Counted from the stretch's first letter, positions 17,299-27,686 are shown. The stretch is DNA of 55,320 nucleotides from Oceanicola sp. S124 (GCF_000220565.1 NZ_AFPM01000275.1:1-55320), one strand, 5' to 3'. A program made the numbers and translations. The notes: generated by a model not told the origin, from the sequence alone.

Positions 17299-19427
17299 TA
17301 TTCGGCCCCTCCGGTCATCGTCATCCAGGTCACGAAGACCGCGATGCCGATCACCATGGCAAATGCGTAGGTGAAGATGTAGCCGGACTGGGCACGACCG
17401 GCGAGCCGGGTGAAGAAGGGGATGATCCCCATGGCCAGCCCGTTGATGCCGCCATCGACGATCTTGCCGTCACCACCTTTCCAGAACAGGCGTCCGATCC
17501 AGAAGGCGGGGCGCACGAAGATCACGTGGTAGAGCTCGTCGAAGTACCATTTGTTCAGCAGGAACAGGTAGAGCGGACGGTTCACCTCGGCGACGCGCGC
17601 CGCCATGCCGGGGCGCTTGATGTACATGACCCAGGCGGTCAGGAAGCCCAGCACCATGGCGACGAAGGGGCTGACCTTGACCCAGGTGGGGGCATGGTGC
17701 GCCTCGTCCATGACGTGGTTGTCGGGGGCCATGAAGATCGCGCCCTGCGGTGCCATCCCGGCTTCGGCCACCGCGTGGCCGGCCTCGGCGCCCTCTTCCG
17801 TAGCCGCCGCAGCCTCTGCGCCGTGATCGGCCTCTTCGCCGTGGCTCTCGGAGGCGACAACGGTCCCCTCTTCGCCATGCTCTGCGGCTTCCGCGTGATG
17901 CGGGATGCCGAAGAAGGCGTTCACCTTGTCATGGTCGCCGAAGAACGAGCCGTACCACAGTATGCCCGAGAAGATCGCGCCAAGCGACAGGACGCCGAGC
18001 GGGATCAGCATGACTTTCGGGCTTTCATGGGCATGGTCATGGGTGTGCTTGTCGCCCCGCGCCTCGCCGTAGAAGGTCAGGAAGATCAGCCGCCACGAGT
18101 AGAAGCTGGTGAACAGCGCCGCGATGACCAGCATCCAGAAGGCATAGCCGCCCATGGTGCCCGCCCAGGCGCTCTCGATGATCGCGTCCTTGGACAGGAA
18201 GCCGGCGAAGCCGATATGGGTCAGCGGGATGCCGACGCCGGTGATCGCCAGGGTGCCGATCATCATGGCCGCGAAGGTGTAGGGGATCTTCTTGCGCAGG
18301 TTGCCGTAGTTCCGCATGTCCTGCTCGTGGTGCATCGCGTGGATGACCGAGCCGGCACCGAGGAAGAGCATGGCCTTGAAGAAGGCATGCGTCAGCAGGT
18401 GGAACATGGCGGCCGAGTAGACGCCGACACCGGCGGCGACGAACATGTAGCCGAGCTGCGAACAGGTCGAATAGGCGATGACGCGCTTGATGTCGTTCTG
18501 CACCAGGCCCACCGTCGCCGCGAAGAAGGCTGTGGTGGCACCGAGGAAGGTGACGAAGGCCATCGTCTCGGGGGCGTATTCCATCAGCGGCGACATGCGG
18601 CAGACCAGGAAGACACCGGCGGTGACCATGGTCGCCGCGTGGATCAGCGCCGACACCGGGGTCGGGCCTTCCATGGCGTCCGGCAGCCAGGTGTGCAGGA
18701 ACAGCTGCGCCGATTTGCCCATGGCACCGATGAACAGCAGGAAGGCGATCAGGTTGGCCGCGTTCCACTCGCGCCACAGGAAGTGCAGCGAGGTATCCGC
18801 CAGCGTCGCGCCGGAGGCAAAGATCACGTCCAGGCTGATGCTGTCGGTCAGGTAGAACAGCGCGAAGATGCCAAGCGCGAAGCCGAAGTCACCGACACGG
18901 TTCACGACGAAGGCCTTCATGGCGGCGGCACCGGCCGAGGGCTTCTTGTAGTAGAAGCCGATCAGCAGGTACGAGGCCACGCCCACGCCTTCCCAGCCGA
19001 AGAACATCTGCACCAGGTTGTCCGAGGTCACCAGCGCCAGCATCGAGAAGGTGAAGAAGCTGAGGTAGGCGAAGAACCGGGGGCGGTATTCCTCGCCCTG
19101 CTTGAAGTTCTCGTCATGGGCCATGTAGCCGAAGCTGTAGAGGTGGACCAGCGCCGAGACGGTGGTCACGACGATCAGCATGATCGAGGTCAGACGATCC
19201 AGGCGGATGCCCCAGGAGGTCGAGAGAGAGCCGCTCTCGATCCAGCGCAACAGCTCGATATGCTGCACCTCGTCGGGGGTGGTGAAGAAGGTGATCCAGC
19301 TCAGCAGGCAGACCAGGAACAGCACGCCGGTGGTCAGCACCTGCGCGCCCTTCACGCCGATCAGCCGCCAGCCGAAGCCGGCGATGATGGCGCTGAACAG
19401 CGGCGCGAGAAGAATGATGGGGACCAT
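17298..19427 (-). CDS. nuoL: NADH-quinone oxidoreductase subunit L with His/Glu-rich insertion
   Basis: NuoL is the distal proton-pumping subunit of complex I and carries the long lateral helix. The 709-residue protein is longer than E. coli NuoL (about 613). Conserved blocks include [39 protein letters not shown] and [16 protein letters not shown]. The extra length is mainly at about residues 505-578, a loop rich in His, Glu and Ala (for example [12 protein letters not shown]) between C-terminal helices. A short His run ([10 protein letters not shown]) precedes it. The frame is intact. Confidence 0.96.
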   Translation of the reverse strand: MVPIILLAPLFSAIIAGFGWRLIGVKGAQVLTTGVLFLVCLLSWITFFTTPDEVQHIELLRWIESGSLSTSWGIRLDRLTSIMLIVVTTVSALVHLYSFGYMAHDENFKQGEEYRPRFFAYLSFFTFSMLALVTSDNLVQMFFGWEGVGVASYLLIGFYYKKPSAGAAAMKAFVVNRVGDFGFALGIFALFYLTDSISLDVIFASGATLADTSLHFLWREWNAANLIAFLLFIGAMGKSAQLFLHTWLPDAMEGPTPVSALIHAATMVTAGVFLVCRMSPLMEYAPETMAFVTFLGATTAFFAATVGLVQNDIKRVIAYSTCSQLGYMFVAAGVGVYSAAMFHLLTHAFFKAMLFLGAGSVIHAMHHEQDMRNYGNLRKKIPYTFAAMMIGTLAITGVGIPLTHIGFAGFLSKDAIIESAWAGTMGGYAFWMLVIAALFTSFYSWRLIFLTFYGEARGDKHTHDHAHESPKVMLIPLGVLSLGAIFSGILWYGSFFGDHDKVNAFFGIPHHAEAAEHGEEGTVVASESHGEEADHGAEAAAATEEGAEAGHAVAEAGMAPQGAIFMAPDNHVMDEAHHAPTWVKVSPFVAMVLGFLTAWVMYIKRPGMAARVAEVNRPLYLFLLNKWYFDELYHVIFVRPAFWIGRLFWKGGDGKIVDGGINGLAMGIIPFFTRLAGRAQSGYIFTYAFAMVIGIAVFVTWMTMTGGAE

Positions 19428-19431
19428 GGGC

Positions 19432-19737
19432 TCAGCCTTTCATCACGTTGACGTCTTCCACGGCGATGGTGCCGCGGTTGCGGAAGAAGCAGACGAGGAT
19501 GGCAAGCCCGATCGCCGCTTCCGCAGCAGCGACAGTCAGAACGAAGAGCGTGAAGACCTGCCCCGCGAGATCCCCGAGGAAGCTGGAGAAGGCGACGAGG
19601 TTGATGTTCACCGACAGCAGGATCAGTTCGATGCTCATCAGCAGGATGATGACGTTCTTCCGGTTCAGGAAGATGCCGAAGATGCCGATGACGAAGAGCG
19701 CAGCCGCCACCGTCAGGTAATGTTCGATACCGATCAT
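19432..19737 (-). CDS. nuoK: NADH-quinone oxidoreductase subunit K
   Basis: NuoK is a 101-residue membrane subunit with three helices that lines the proton path near the quinone site. It starts [20 protein letters not shown] and keeps the two buried glutamates in [15 protein letters not shown] and [13 protein letters not shown]. The start at 19737 fits the family length; an open frame upstream is not part of it. A 36-codon reading frame ends on this start (TGA sharing bases with ATG). Confidence 0.96.
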   Translation of the reverse strand: MIGIEHYLTVAAALFVIGIFGIFLNRKNVIILLMSIELILLSVNINLVAFSSFLGDLAGQVFTLFVLTVAAAEAAIGLAILVCFFRNRGTIAVEDVNVMKG

Positions 19738-19844
19738 CCGCGGTCTCCTTTCGAATGCGCCTTGCGCGTGCTCTGCCTGGTCCCGAGCATCGCGGGCCCC
19801 GTTGCACCCGCGACGAAGATGGCTGTCCAGCTGGCTATGCTCAT
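19734..19844 (-). CDS. Small possible membrane ORF between nuoJ and nuoK (36 aa)
   Basis: A short frame starts ATGAGC at 19844 and ends with a TGA that overlaps the nuoK ATG. Its product begins [20 protein letters not shown], a hydrophobic stretch, and ends with a basic tail. AAAGGAAA lies about 12 bases before the ATG. The tight junction with nuoK suggests translational coupling, but the size is small, and a leader or chance frame remains possible. Confidence 0.35.
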   Translation of the reverse strand: MSIASWTAIFVAGATGPAMLGTRQSTRKAHSKGDRG

Positions 19845-19862
19845 CGCTGTCCCGTTTCCTTT

Positions 19863-19946
19863 CCCCGGTCCCTCCGGGGTCACTTGTTAGTGTCAGGCCC
19901 CGATTGCGGGGGCCCCGTTTTGCAAGACCCCGGCGCGATGCCGGGG
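19863..19946 (-). other. Three tandem stem-loops in the nuoJ-nuoK gap
   Basis: Three inverted repeats follow one another: CCCCGG/CCGGGG (19863-19879, 5-base loop), GGCCCCG/CGGGGGCC (19896-19914, one extra G) and CCCCGGC/GCCGGGG (19928-19946, 5-base loop, perfect). None has a long T run on the minus strand, so they look more like mRNA-processing or stability elements than full terminators. The gap is 229 bases, the longest inside the nuo operon. Confidence 0.6.
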
Positions 19947-19966
19947 CCAATTCACGGCCGGCGGGG

Positions 19967-20575
19967 TTACAGCCCCTGCCCCGGCTTCACGTCCTTCAGT
20001 TCCATCGCCTTGGCCGGGTCGCGCCACATCTGGTGCAGCACGTTCTGGCGCTTGATGTCCTGGCGGTGGCGCAGGGTCAGCACGATGGCCCCGATCATCG
20101 CCACCAGCAGGACAAGGCCCGCCAGCTGGAAGACCAGGAAATACTGTTCATAGATCAGCAGGCCGAGGGCGGCGGTGTTCTGCACCCCCTCGGGCGCAAC
20201 GGCCAGGCGGGCGGCCTCGGCGGTCTCGGCCTCCGTCCACGAGCCATAGGCGAGGGCGAACTGCATCAGCAGCACGATCCCGATCAGCAGCGCCAGCGGC
20301 ATGTAGCGCGCCATTTCCGCCTTCAGCGAGGCGAAGTCGACATCCAGCATCATCACCACGAAAAGGAACAGCACCGCCACCGCGCCGACGTAGACGATGA
20401 TCAGCAGCATGGCCACGAACTCGGCCCCCAGTAGGACGAAGAGCCCCGCCGCCGAGAGGAAGGCCAGGATCAGCCAGAGCACCGAGTGCACCGGGTTGCG
20501 GCTGACGACGGTGAACAGACCGCCTGCCAGCAGGCAGAGGGCGAAGAGATAGAAGGAGAAGGCGGCGACGGTCAT
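19967..20575 (-). CDS. nuoJ: NADH-quinone oxidoreductase subunit J
   Basis: NuoJ is a membrane subunit with five helices at the base of the complex I peripheral arm. The 202-residue protein shows [40 protein letters not shown] and the conserved third-helix block with the pi-bulge ([20 protein letters not shown]). The C-terminal region is polar and a little longer than in E. coli. Its ATG overlaps the stop of the upstream CMD gene (ATGA). Confidence 0.96.
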   Translation of the reverse strand: MTVAAFSFYLFALCLLAGGLFTVVSRNPVHSVLWLILAFLSAAGLFVLLGAEFVAMLLIIVYVGAVAVLFLFVVMMLDVDFASLKAEMARYMPLALLIGIVLLMQFALAYGSWTEAETAEAARLAVAPEGVQNTAALGLLIYEQYFLVFQLAGLVLLVAMIGAIVLTLRHRQDIKRQNVLHQMWRDPAKAMELKDVKPGQGL

Positions 20576-20979
20576 GTCTCATCATCCTCGTGTTCGTCCA
20601 TGACCTCTTTCGCCAGCTGGGCGGCCTTGGTCATGGCGGGTATGCCTGCGAACATCGACATCTGTGCGATGGCCTCGGCGATTTCCTGTTTCGTCGCGCC
20701 CGCTTCCAGAAGGTGGCGGACGGTGATGCGCAGCTGGCTCTCGGCCTGTGCGCCCTGCATGGTCAGACCCGCGAGGGTCAGGAAGAGCCGGGTCTTGGCG
20801 TCCAGCCCCTCCTTGTTGAGGGTGTTGCCGAAGGCAAACTCCATCCACTCCTTGGGCATGGTCGGCCAGAGCTGTTCGAACCCCTTGGGGGTGAAGCTCT
20901 CCAGCGCGGGGTTCATGGACTTGGCCATCTCCTGCGCGTGCCGGATGAACATCTCGAAAGGATTGCCGCTGTCAGTCAT
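20572..20979 (-). CDS. Carboxymuconolactone decarboxylase-like protein without cysteines
   Basis: A 135-residue protein of the CMD/AhpD-like fold. The core block [19 protein letters not shown], followed by [15 protein letters not shown] and AGIPAMTKA, matches the family. The CxxC pair that gives AhpD its peroxidase activity is absent; there is no Cys at all, so a redox role is unlikely. A CMD-family gene here, between nuoI and nuoJ, is usual in Rhodobacterales. It overlaps nuoJ by 4 bases, and an AAAGGGAG ribosome site precedes the ATG. Its function in or near complex I is unknown. Confidence 0.85.
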   Translation of the reverse strand: MTDSGNPFEMFIRHAQEMAKSMNPALESFTPKGFEQLWPTMPKEWMEFAFGNTLNKEGLDAKTRLFLTLAGLTMQGAQAESQLRITVRHLLEAGATKQEIAEAIAQMSMFAGIPAMTKAAQLAKEVMDEHEDDET

Positions 20980-21018
20980 GGCGCTCCCTTTCCGCTGTCC
21001 TATGCCCAGGTGCGCCGC

Positions 21019-21513
21019 TCATCGGTAGGGTGCATCCAGCTCGAGGTTGCGGGCGATCTCGGCTTCCCAGCGGGCGCCGTTGTCCAGCAGCTTTTCCTTG
21101 TCGTAGAACAGCTCTTCCCGCGTCTCGGTGGCGAACTCGAAGTTCGGCCCCTCGACAATGGCATCCACCGGGCAGGCTTCCTGGCAGAAGCCGCAGTAGA
21201 TGCACTTGGTCATGTCGATGTCGTAGCGCGTGGTCCGGCGCGAGCCGTCCTCGCGCGGTTCGGCGTCGATGGTGATGGCCTGCGCGGGGCAGATCGCCTC
21301 GCAGAGCTTGCAGGCGATGCAGCGCTCTTCCCCGTTCGGATAGCGGCGCAGCGCGTGCTCGCCGCGGAAGCGGGGCGACAGCGGCCCCTTCTCATGCGGA
21401 TAGTTCAGCGTGGCCTTCGGCTTCAGCAGGTATTTGAAGCCCATCCTGAAGCCTTTCAGGATGTCCATCAGCAGGAAGTACTTGGCGGCGCGGGTGTAGT
21501 CGACGCTTGCCAT
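21019..21513 (-). CDS. nuoI: NADH-quinone oxidoreductase subunit I (two [4Fe-4S])
   Basis: NuoI passes electrons through clusters N6a and N6b towards NuoB. Two ferredoxin motifs are present, [12 protein letters not shown] and [12 protein letters not shown], each with a fourth Cys before Pro. Length is 164 residues from the ATG at 21513. That ATG follows the nuoH stop by one base and has GGAGG 6 bases upstream, whereas a TTG at 21525 has no support. Confidence 0.97.
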   Translation of the reverse strand: MASVDYTRAAKYFLLMDILKGFRMGFKYLLKPKATLNYPHEKGPLSPRFRGEHALRRYPNGEERCIACKLCEAICPAQAITIDAEPREDGSRRTTRYDIDMTKCIYCGFCQEACPVDAIVEGPNFEFATETREELFYDKEKLLDNGARWEAEIARNLELDAPYR

Positions 21514-21514
21514 A

Positions 21515-22555
21515 TCAGCCTCCAATCATCCAGCGGGCGTAGGCACCGCCGAAGAGTTCGAATTTCGCCAGGAATGCCACCAGCACGACCCAGAAGAGCG
21601 ACAGCGGCAGGAAGACCTTCCAGCCGATGCGCATCAACTGGTCGTAGCGGTAGCGCGGCACGACGGACTTGGTCATCGCGAAGACGAAGAACACCAGGAC
21701 GCATTTGCCGAAGAACCACAGGAAGCCGTCGGGCAGGCCCGGGATCGGCGACAGCCAGCCGCCGAAGAACAGCGTGGTGGTCAGGGCGCACATCAGCACG
21801 ATGGCCACGTATTCGCCGATCATGAACAGCAGGAACGGGGTCGAGCTGTATTCCACCTGGTAGCCGGCCACCAGTTCGGATTCCGCTTCGGGAAGGTCGA
21901 AGGGCGGGCGGTTGGTCTCGGCGTGGGCCGAGATCAGGAACAGGAACAGCATCGGGAAGTGCGGCAGCCAGTACCAGCTGAAGATGCCGTAGCCGCCGTC
22001 CTGGGCATGCACGATATCGCCGAAGTTCATCGAGCCGGTCGAGATCACGATGCCGATGATGATCAGGCCCAGCGACACCTCGTAGGAGATCATCTGCGCG
22101 GCGGACCGGAGCGAGCCGAGGAAGGGATACTTCGAGTTCGACGCCCAGCCCCCCATGATCACGCCGTAGACCTCAAGCGAGGAGACCGCGAAGACATAGA
22201 GGATCGCGACGTTGATGTCCGACAGGACCCAGCCGTCATTGAAGGGGATCACCGCCCATGCCACCATTGCCAGCACGAAGCTGAGGATCGGCGCCAGGAA
22301 GAAGACGAACTTGTCGGCGCCCGCCGGCACCACGACTTCCTTGGTGATGTATTTCGCGAAGTCCGCGAAGCTCTGCAGCAGGCCGAAGATGCCCACCACG
22401 TTGGGGCCGCGGCGCAGCTGCACGGCGGCCCAGATCTTCCGGTCCGCGTAGAGCAGGAAGGCGAGGCACACCAGAAGGGGCACCACGATCAGAAGGACCT
22501 GGCCGACTATCAGCAGCAGGATGCCTAGCGGGTTGGAGGTGAAAAACTCAGCCAT
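21515..22555 (-). CDS. nuoH: NADH-quinone oxidoreductase subunit H
   Basis: NuoH forms much of the quinone chamber where the membrane and peripheral arms meet. The 346-residue, eight-helix protein has [39 protein letters not shown] and the quinone-site block [20 protein letters not shown]. It ends 1 base before nuoI. The upstream lipoprotein gene stops 6 bases before the nuoH ATG. Confidence 0.97.
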   Translation of the reverse strand: MAEFFTSNPLGILLLIVGQVLLIVVPLLVCLAFLLYADRKIWAAVQLRRGPNVVGIFGLLQSFADFAKYITKEVVVPAGADKFVFFLAPILSFVLAMVAWAVIPFNDGWVLSDINVAILYVFAVSSLEVYGVIMGGWASNSKYPFLGSLRSAAQMISYEVSLGLIIIGIVISTGSMNFGDIVHAQDGGYGIFSWYWLPHFPMLFLFLISAHAETNRPPFDLPEAESELVAGYQVEYSSTPFLLFMIGEYVAIVLMCALTTTLFFGGWLSPIPGLPDGFLWFFGKCVLVFFVFAMTKSVVPRYRYDQLMRIGWKVFLPLSLFWVVLVAFLAKFELFGGAYARWMIGG

Positions 22556-22561
22556 ATGTCC

Positions 22562-22996
22562 TCACACCGTGGGTATTCCGTTTTCGGCGCAATGCGCCGT
22601 GACGACTTCCGCGTCGATCGTCCTCTTGCCGTCCGGCAGGGCCGGCGAGACGGTATAAACCGCATCCGCCTCCCACAGGCCAGAGACCTGGGCGACATTT
22701 GTCCGCAGATGTCGTGCAAATCCGTAACCGCGGATCAGCGCATATTGCGCTGCCGCACATTCCGCGTAGTCCGAGACATCCTCGGGCCCGCGCGCGCCGC
22801 GCATGGAGACGTGGAAATTCACCAGGTCACCATCCAGCAGGCGGGTTTCGATCCCCTCATAGGTCGGCGCCGGGGCGACCAGCGCGGCGCGGGTCGCGGG
22901 CTGCGGCGCGCAGCCCTCCCCGGCACCGGCGCAGGGCATCCCGCAGCCAAGCAGCAGCGCCAGGGCGCCGGAGCCTATGATCAGGGGCAGCTTCAT
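22562..22996 (-). CDS. Putative lipoprotein between nuoG and nuoH
   Basis: A 144-residue exported protein of unknown function. The N-terminus [20 protein letters not shown] has a basic start, a hydrophobic core and a lipobox-like LLGC near residue 18. The mature part holds four further Cys residues and a conserved-looking [20 protein letters not shown] segment. It overlaps the nuoG stop by 4 bases and runs into nuoH, so it is made together with complex I. I do not recognise a family. Confidence 0.7.
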   Translation of the reverse strand: MKLPLIIGSGALALLLGCGMPCAGAGEGCAPQPATRAALVAPAPTYEGIETRLLDGDLVNFHVSMRGARGPEDVSDYAECAAAQYALIRGYGFARHLRTNVAQVSGLWEADAVYTVSPALPDGKRTIDAEVVTAHCAENGIPTV

Positions 22997-24978
22997 TCCG
23001 CCGCCATCGGCGCCGCGGCGCGGTCTGCCGCAATCTTCGACAGCTCTGCCATGACCTCCGACGCGCGGGCGATCGGGTTGGTCAGGTAGAAGTCGCGGAT
23101 CGGCAGGCGGAAGGTGGCCTCGCCCAGAGTCGCTGCGGGCAGCGGCGTCCAGGTGTTTTCCGGCACCTCGTCGATCTGCGCCAGGTGCGGCACCTCGGCG
23201 ATCAGCGCCTTGCGCAGCTGCGCGAGGCTGTCGAAGGGCAGCGTGGCGCCCAACTCGGCCGAGAGGGCACGCAGGATGGCCCAGTTCTCTTTCGCCTCGC
23301 CGGGGGCGAAACCGGCACGCAGCGCCAGCTGCGGGCGGCCCTCGGTGTTGACGAAGAGACCGTTCTCCTCGGTATAGGCGGCGCCCGGCAGGATCACGTC
23401 GGCGCGCATCGCGCCACGGTCGCCATGGCTGCCCTGGTAGATCACGAAGGGCCCCTCGCCGATCTCGACCTCGTCGGCGCCGAGATTGAAGATCACATCC
23501 GCATCGTCCAGCGCATCCAGGCCACGCTCGGTCACGGCGCCCACGTCCAGCGCGCCGACGCGCGAGGCGGCGGTGTGCAGCACCAGCATGCGACCGGAGA
23601 GCGCCTGCGCGGCGGCCAGCACGGCAGCACCGTCGGCCTCGTTCAGCGCGCCCTGGCCCACGATCACGATGGCATCCTCACCGACCTTCAGATCGGCCAG
23701 GGCCGAGCGGCCGGTGCCGGCATGGGTGTGATCATAGGTCAGGTCGGCGGCGGCGCCGACCAGCGTGACATTGGCGCCATGCAGCCAGGCCTTGCGGATA
23801 CGGGCGTTCAGCACCGGCGCCTCGACGGCGGGGTTGGTGCCGATCAGCACGATCTCCTTCGCGCCGTCGATCTCCTCGATCGCCACGTTGCCGACATAGG
23901 CCGAGCGGTTGTCGGCAGGCAGCTTCGCGCGGTCGGTGCGGCATTCGACGACACCGCCCTGCCCCTCGATCAGCGCCTTCAGCGCATAGACGGCCTCGAC
24001 CGGGGCCAGATCCCCGACCAGCGCGGCGAGGTTCTTGGCGCCCTTCACGGCGGAAACGGTGGCGGCCAGGGCCTCGGGCCAGGTCGCGGGCTTCAGCTTG
24101 CCGTCGATGCGCACATAGGGGCGGTCAAGGCGCTGGCGGCGCAGCCCGTCCCAGACGAAGCGCGTCTTGTCGGAAATCCATTCCTCGTTCACGCCGTCAT
24201 GGTTGCGCGGCAGGATGCGCATCACTTCGCGGCCCTTGGTGTCGACCCGGATGTTGGAGCCGAGCGCATCCATCACGTCGATGGTCTCGGTCTTGGACAG
24301 TTCCCACGGACGGGCCGTGAAGCTGTAGGGCTTGGAGACCAGCGCACCGACCGGGCAGAGGTCGATGATATTGCCCTGCAGGTTCGAGTTCAGCGTCTCG
24401 TTGAGATAGCTGGTGATCTCGGCGTCCTCGCCACGACCGGTCTGGCCCATCTGCGAAATGCCGGCGACCTCGGTGGTGAAGCGGACACAGCGGGTGCAGG
24501 AGATGCAGCGCGTCATGTGGGTCTCGACCAGCGGGCCCAGGTTCAGGTCATCGGTGGCGCGCTTGGCCTCGCGATAGCGCGAGAAGTCGACACCATAGGC
24601 CATCGCCTGGTCCTGCAGGTCGCATTCGCCGCCCTGGTCGCAGATCGGGCAGTCGAGGGGGTGGTTGATCAGGAGGAACTCCATCACCCCCTCGCGGGCC
24701 TTCTTGACCATGGGCGACTTGGTCTTCACCACCGGCGGCTGACCTTCCGGCCCGGGCCGCAGGTCGCGCACCTGCATTGCGCAGGACGCCGCGGGCTTGG
24801 GCGGGCCGCCGACCACTTCGACAAGACACATCCGGCAGTTGCCGGCAATCGACAGCCGCTCGTGGTAGCAGAAGCGCGGCACCTCGACACCGGCCTGCTC
24901 GCAGGCCTGGATCAGGGTCAGGGCCGGATCGACCTCGACCTCCTGGTCGTCGATGATGATCTTGCGAAGGTCAGACAT
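22993..24978 (-). CDS. nuoG: NADH-quinone oxidoreductase subunit G
   Basis: NuoG is the largest peripheral-arm subunit and carries several Fe-S clusters. The N-terminal 2Fe-2S domain has [15 protein letters not shown], then [14 protein letters not shown] (with the His/Cys ligand region before it), [10 protein letters not shown] and CPVGAL. The rest is a molybdopterin-oxidoreductase-like domain without molybdenum ligands. At 661 residues it matches alphaproteobacterial and mitochondrial homologues and is shorter than E. coli NuoG. Confidence 0.97.
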   Translation of the reverse strand: MSDLRKIIIDDQEVEVDPALTLIQACEQAGVEVPRFCYHERLSIAGNCRMCLVEVVGGPPKPAASCAMQVRDLRPGPEGQPPVVKTKSPMVKKAREGVMEFLLINHPLDCPICDQGGECDLQDQAMAYGVDFSRYREAKRATDDLNLGPLVETHMTRCISCTRCVRFTTEVAGISQMGQTGRGEDAEITSYLNETLNSNLQGNIIDLCPVGALVSKPYSFTARPWELSKTETIDVMDALGSNIRVDTKGREVMRILPRNHDGVNEEWISDKTRFVWDGLRRQRLDRPYVRIDGKLKPATWPEALAATVSAVKGAKNLAALVGDLAPVEAVYALKALIEGQGGVVECRTDRAKLPADNRSAYVGNVAIEEIDGAKEIVLIGTNPAVEAPVLNARIRKAWLHGANVTLVGAAADLTYDHTHAGTGRSALADLKVGEDAIVIVGQGALNEADGAAVLAAAQALSGRMLVLHTAASRVGALDVGAVTERGLDALDDADVIFNLGADEVEIGEGPFVIYQGSHGDRGAMRADVILPGAAYTEENGLFVNTEGRPQLALRAGFAPGEAKENWAILRALSAELGATLPFDSLAQLRKALIAEVPHLAQIDEVPENTWTPLPAATLGEATFRLPIRDFYLTNPIARASEVMAELSKIAADRAAAPMAAE

Positions 24979-24984
24979 GGGTGC

Positions 24985-25410
24985 TCACTTTTCTTTCAAG
25001 AGGGCGCCGATCTGGCTGTTCCGCGCGATCTCGGCCTTGCCGAGACTGCACAGATCCACCGGGTTCTCGGGGTCCAGTCCTTGGGATTTCACGTAGGTTT
25101 CGCCGCGGGCGCGCATCCGTGCCTTCGCTTCGGAAGAATTCACGTAGGCGTCGATCTCGTCCTTCGAATATCCGAGGGAGCGGGCGCGGGAGTTGAGGTC
25201 GTTCAGCAGCAGCAGCCCCTTGAGGTTGCGCGGCGCGATCCGCTCGCAGCGGTCGCTGATCTCGATCGCCAGCGCCACCGAGAAGAGCGGGCCGTCGATC
25301 TCGCGCACTTCGCTGAGCGGCGGCAGCGCCGCGGTATTGGCCCGGGCCGTGCCGGTCAGGGCCAGCGAGGCGGCGAGGAAGCTGGCGGAGATGAGGGTGG
25401 CGATACGCAT
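24985..25410 (-). CDS. DUF5333-like exported protein
   Basis: A 141-residue protein with a cleavable signal peptide (MRIATLISASFLAASLALTG, then TARANT). The mature part contains LPPLSEVREIDGPLFSVALA, GYSKDEIDAYVNSSEAKARM and the C-terminal CSLGKAEIARNSQIGALLK, a pattern I associate with DUF5333 of Rhodobacterales. The start at 25410 has AGGA upstream; longer frames lack a signal sequence at their N-terminus. The stop is 6 bases before nuoG. Function unknown; the product should be periplasmic. Confidence 0.75.
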   Translation of the reverse strand: MRIATLISASFLAASLALTGTARANTAALPPLSEVREIDGPLFSVALAIEISDRCERIAPRNLKGLLLLNDLNSRARSLGYSKDEIDAYVNSSEAKARMRARGETYVKSQGLDPENPVDLCSLGKAEIARNSQIGALLKEK

Positions 25411-25421
25411 GGGATGTCCTT

Positions 25422-25478
25422 TCTGCGCGGGAGGTTTCCCCCGCAGAGCGGCCATCACCCGGCTGCTATTCAATAGCA
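25422..25478 (-). other. Stem-loop and palindrome between DUF3291 and DUF5333 genes
   Basis: TCTGCGCGGG (25422-25431) pairs with 25438-25447 at 9 of 10 positions around a 6-base loop, directly upstream of the DUF5333 ribosome site. A second, AT-rich palindrome TGCTATT-C-AATAGCA lies at 25464-25478. They occupy the 104-base gap between the two genes. Confidence 0.55.
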
Positions 25479-25514
25479 ACCGTGCGCCATCGCCTCGGAT
25501 GAGAGCCGGAACGC

Positions 25515-26015
25515 TCATGCCGCCTCCCCGCCGCAGGCGTGTTTCTGCCAAAGCCCCTGCTCGCGCAGCCAGGCCCAGCTAAAGGCATGATCCGAGGCGC
25601 CGTTCGCGCGCAGGTGCTCCAACCGCTCCAGCGCCTCGTCCAGAGAAGGCTGGTGGCCTTCGGGCACCCACCACATGACGAAATGCATCTGTCCCAGCAC
25701 CTCGAACCACTCGGCCCGGCGCTCGTAGAACTGCCGGTGCACGGTGTTCCAGACGAAATGCTCCAGGCTGGGAAGGTCTTCCCAGACGGTGAGATTCGCC
25801 ACGAAGCGGGGATCCCCGCCGATCGCGTTCTCGGTGTTGCCGGTGCCGGGTTCCCCCGACCCCTCCATCATCCAGACGAAGCCGGGCATGCGCTTGCCCA
25901 GACCGTTCACACGGTCGAGCGCGCCCATGAACTCGGCCACGCGCGGGTCGTCCGTCTCGGCGACAAGGCGGCCCACGTTCAGCTCCGCCAGATGATATCC
26001 GGGGCGGGTCACCAT
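25515..26015 (-). CDS. DUF3291-like protein (antibiotic-monooxygenase-type fold)
   Basis: A cytoplasmic protein of 166 residues. It starts MVTRPGYHLAELNVGRL and contains DDPRVAEFMGALDRVNGLGK, PGFVWMMEG and MHFVMWWVPEGHQP, a layout I recognise as DUF3291, related to dimeric alpha/beta-barrel monooxygenases. No enzymatic residues are known. A GTG at 26024 would add three residues. The start overlaps the preceding lipoprotein stop by 7 bases, so it belongs to the nuo operon; a 104-base gap with hairpins follows. Confidence 0.75.
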   Translation of the reverse strand: MVTRPGYHLAELNVGRLVAETDDPRVAEFMGALDRVNGLGKRMPGFVWMMEGSGEPGTGNTENAIGGDPRFVANLTVWEDLPSLEHFVWNTVHRQFYERRAEWFEVLGQMHFVMWWVPEGHQPSLDEALERLEHLRANGASDHAFSWAWLREQGLWQKHACGGEAA

Positions 26016-26380
26016 CCGCGGCACACCCCGCTGAAGACCAGGTCACCGCCCGAGAACTGAAGCGCCTCATCCGGGGCATCCGGACCGTTCATCCAGTCGA
26101 TGCGGGACGAGCCGAAGCGCTCGATGCAGTGGTTGGCGGCCTCGTAGCGGCCCGCGTCACGGGCACCGGCGAGGCTCTTCGAGGCATCCCGCACGGTGAC
26201 GACGAAATTCGCCGGCGTGTCCTTCTCCGCCGCCAGGCTCATGCGGAAGTACTGGCCATCGAAGACCGGCCGGCTGCTCTTGCTCAGCGCCTGGGAACGG
26301 CTGCAGGCCGACAGGGCCAGCGCAGCGCAGAGGGCAAGGCCGATCACGCGAAGGGGGGTCTGGATCCGGGTCATCTGCAT
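26009..26380 (-). CDS. Putative lipoprotein after nuoF
   Basis: A 123-residue predicted lipoprotein. The N-terminus has a basic region, the hydrophobic segment VIGLALCAALALSAC with lipobox LSAC (Cys26), and a polar mature part with FDGQYFRMSLAAEKDTPANF and two Cys. It begins 1 base after the nuoF stop and overlaps the DUF3291 gene, so it is co-translated with complex I genes. Family not recognised. Confidence 0.7.
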   Translation of the reverse strand: MQMTRIQTPLRVIGLALCAALALSACSRSQALSKSSRPVFDGQYFRMSLAAEKDTPANFVVTVRDASKSLAGARDAGRYEAANHCIERFGSSRIDWMNGPDAPDEALQFSGGDLVFSGVCRGW

Positions 26381-26381
26381 C

Positions 26382-27683
26382 TCACTCCGCTGCGGTCAGG
26401 ATGGTGGTCGAGCGGCCGGTCTTCTGGCGCTTGATGCGGTCCTCGATCTCGTCGCGGAAGTGACGGATCAGACCCTGGATCGGCCAGGCGGCGGCATCGC
26501 CGAGCGCGCAGATGGTGTGGCCCTCGACCTGCTTGGTCACGTCCAGCAGCATGTCGATCTCTTCCGGCTCGGCCTGGCCGGTGACCAGGCGGTCCATGAC
26601 CCGCATCATCCAGCCCGTGCCTTCGCGGCAGGGGGTGCACTGGCCGCAGCTCTCGTGCTTGAAGAACTTCGACAGGCGCCAGACGGCCTTCACCACGTCC
26701 ACCGAGTTGTCCATGACGATCATGCAGCCGGTGCCGAAGCTGGACTGGTTCTGACGCATCCAGTCGAAATCGAAGATCGCGTCTTCCAGCTTGTCCTTGG
26801 GCAGCACCGGGCAGGAGGCGCCGCCGGGGATGATGGCCTTCAGATTGTCCCAGCCGCCGCGCACGCCGCCGCCGTGGTGCTCGATGATCTCGCGCACCGA
26901 GAGCGACATCTGCTCTTCGAAGACGCAGGGGTTGTTCACGTGGCCGGTCAGCGCCATCAGCTTGGTACCGGCGTTGTTCGGACGCCCGAACGAGCTGAAC
27001 CACTCGGGCCCACGACGCAGGATGGTCGGCACCACGGCGATGGATTCGACGTTGTTCACCGTGGTCGGGCAGCCGTAGAGGCCGGCACCGGCGGGGAACG
27101 GAGGCTTCATCCGGGGCATGCCCTTCTTGCCTTCCAGGCTTTCGATCAGCGCCGTCTCTTCGCCGCAGATGTAGGCCCCTGCCCCGTGGTGCAGGAAGAC
27201 GTCGAAAGAATAGCCGGACTTGCAGGCGTTCTTGCCGATCAGACCCGCATCATAGGCCTCGTCGATGGCGGCCTGCAGGGCCTCCTTCTCGCGGATGTAT
27301 TCGCCGCGGATGTAGATGTAGGCGGCAACCGCGTTCATCGCGAAACCGGCGATCAGGCAGCCCTCGACCAGCGTGTGCGGGTCGTGGCGCATGATCTCGC
27401 GGTCCTTGCAGGTCGCGGGTTCGGATTCATCGGCATTGACCACCAGGTAGGCGGGACGGCCGTCGCTTTCCTTCGGCATGAAGGACCACTTCAGGCCGGT
27501 CGGGAAGCCTGCGCCGCCCCGGCCGCGCAGCCCGCTGTCCTTCACCTGCTGGATGATCCAGTCGCGCCCGTTGGCAAGGATGCCTGCGGTGCCATCCCAA
27601 TGGCCACGAGCCTGCGCGCCTTTCAGCGTGCGGTCGTTCATGCCGTAGAGATTGGTAAAGATACGATCCTGATCCTTGAGCAT
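26382..27683 (-). CDS. nuoF: NADH-quinone oxidoreductase subunit F (NADH/FMN)
   Basis: NuoF binds NADH and FMN and holds cluster N3, the entry point for electrons. The 433-residue protein shows the NADH/FMN loop [35 protein letters not shown] and the 4Fe-4S ligands [15 protein letters not shown] with a later TICALGD Cys. Length fits the family. It starts 3 bases after the DUF5337 gene ends. Confidence 0.97.
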   Translation of the reverse strand: MLKDQDRIFTNLYGMNDRTLKGAQARGHWDGTAGILANGRDWIIQQVKDSGLRGRGGAGFPTGLKWSFMPKESDGRPAYLVVNADESEPATCKDREIMRHDPHTLVEGCLIAGFAMNAVAAYIYIRGEYIREKEALQAAIDEAYDAGLIGKNACKSGYSFDVFLHHGAGAYICGEETALIESLEGKKGMPRMKPPFPAGAGLYGCPTTVNNVESIAVVPTILRRGPEWFSSFGRPNNAGTKLMALTGHVNNPCVFEEQMSLSVREIIEHHGGGVRGGWDNLKAIIPGGASCPVLPKDKLEDAIFDFDWMRQNQSSFGTGCMIVMDNSVDVVKAVWRLSKFFKHESCGQCTPCREGTGWMMRVMDRLVTGQAEPEEIDMLLDVTKQVEGHTICALGDAAAWPIQGLIRHFRDEIEDRIKRQKTGRSTTILTAAE

Positions 27684-27686
27684 GTC

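Noticed and set aside
19738-19950. N-terminal extension of nuoK
   Set aside because: NuoK is about 101 residues in all families; the upstream part is Arg-rich, lacks homology and runs through hairpins.
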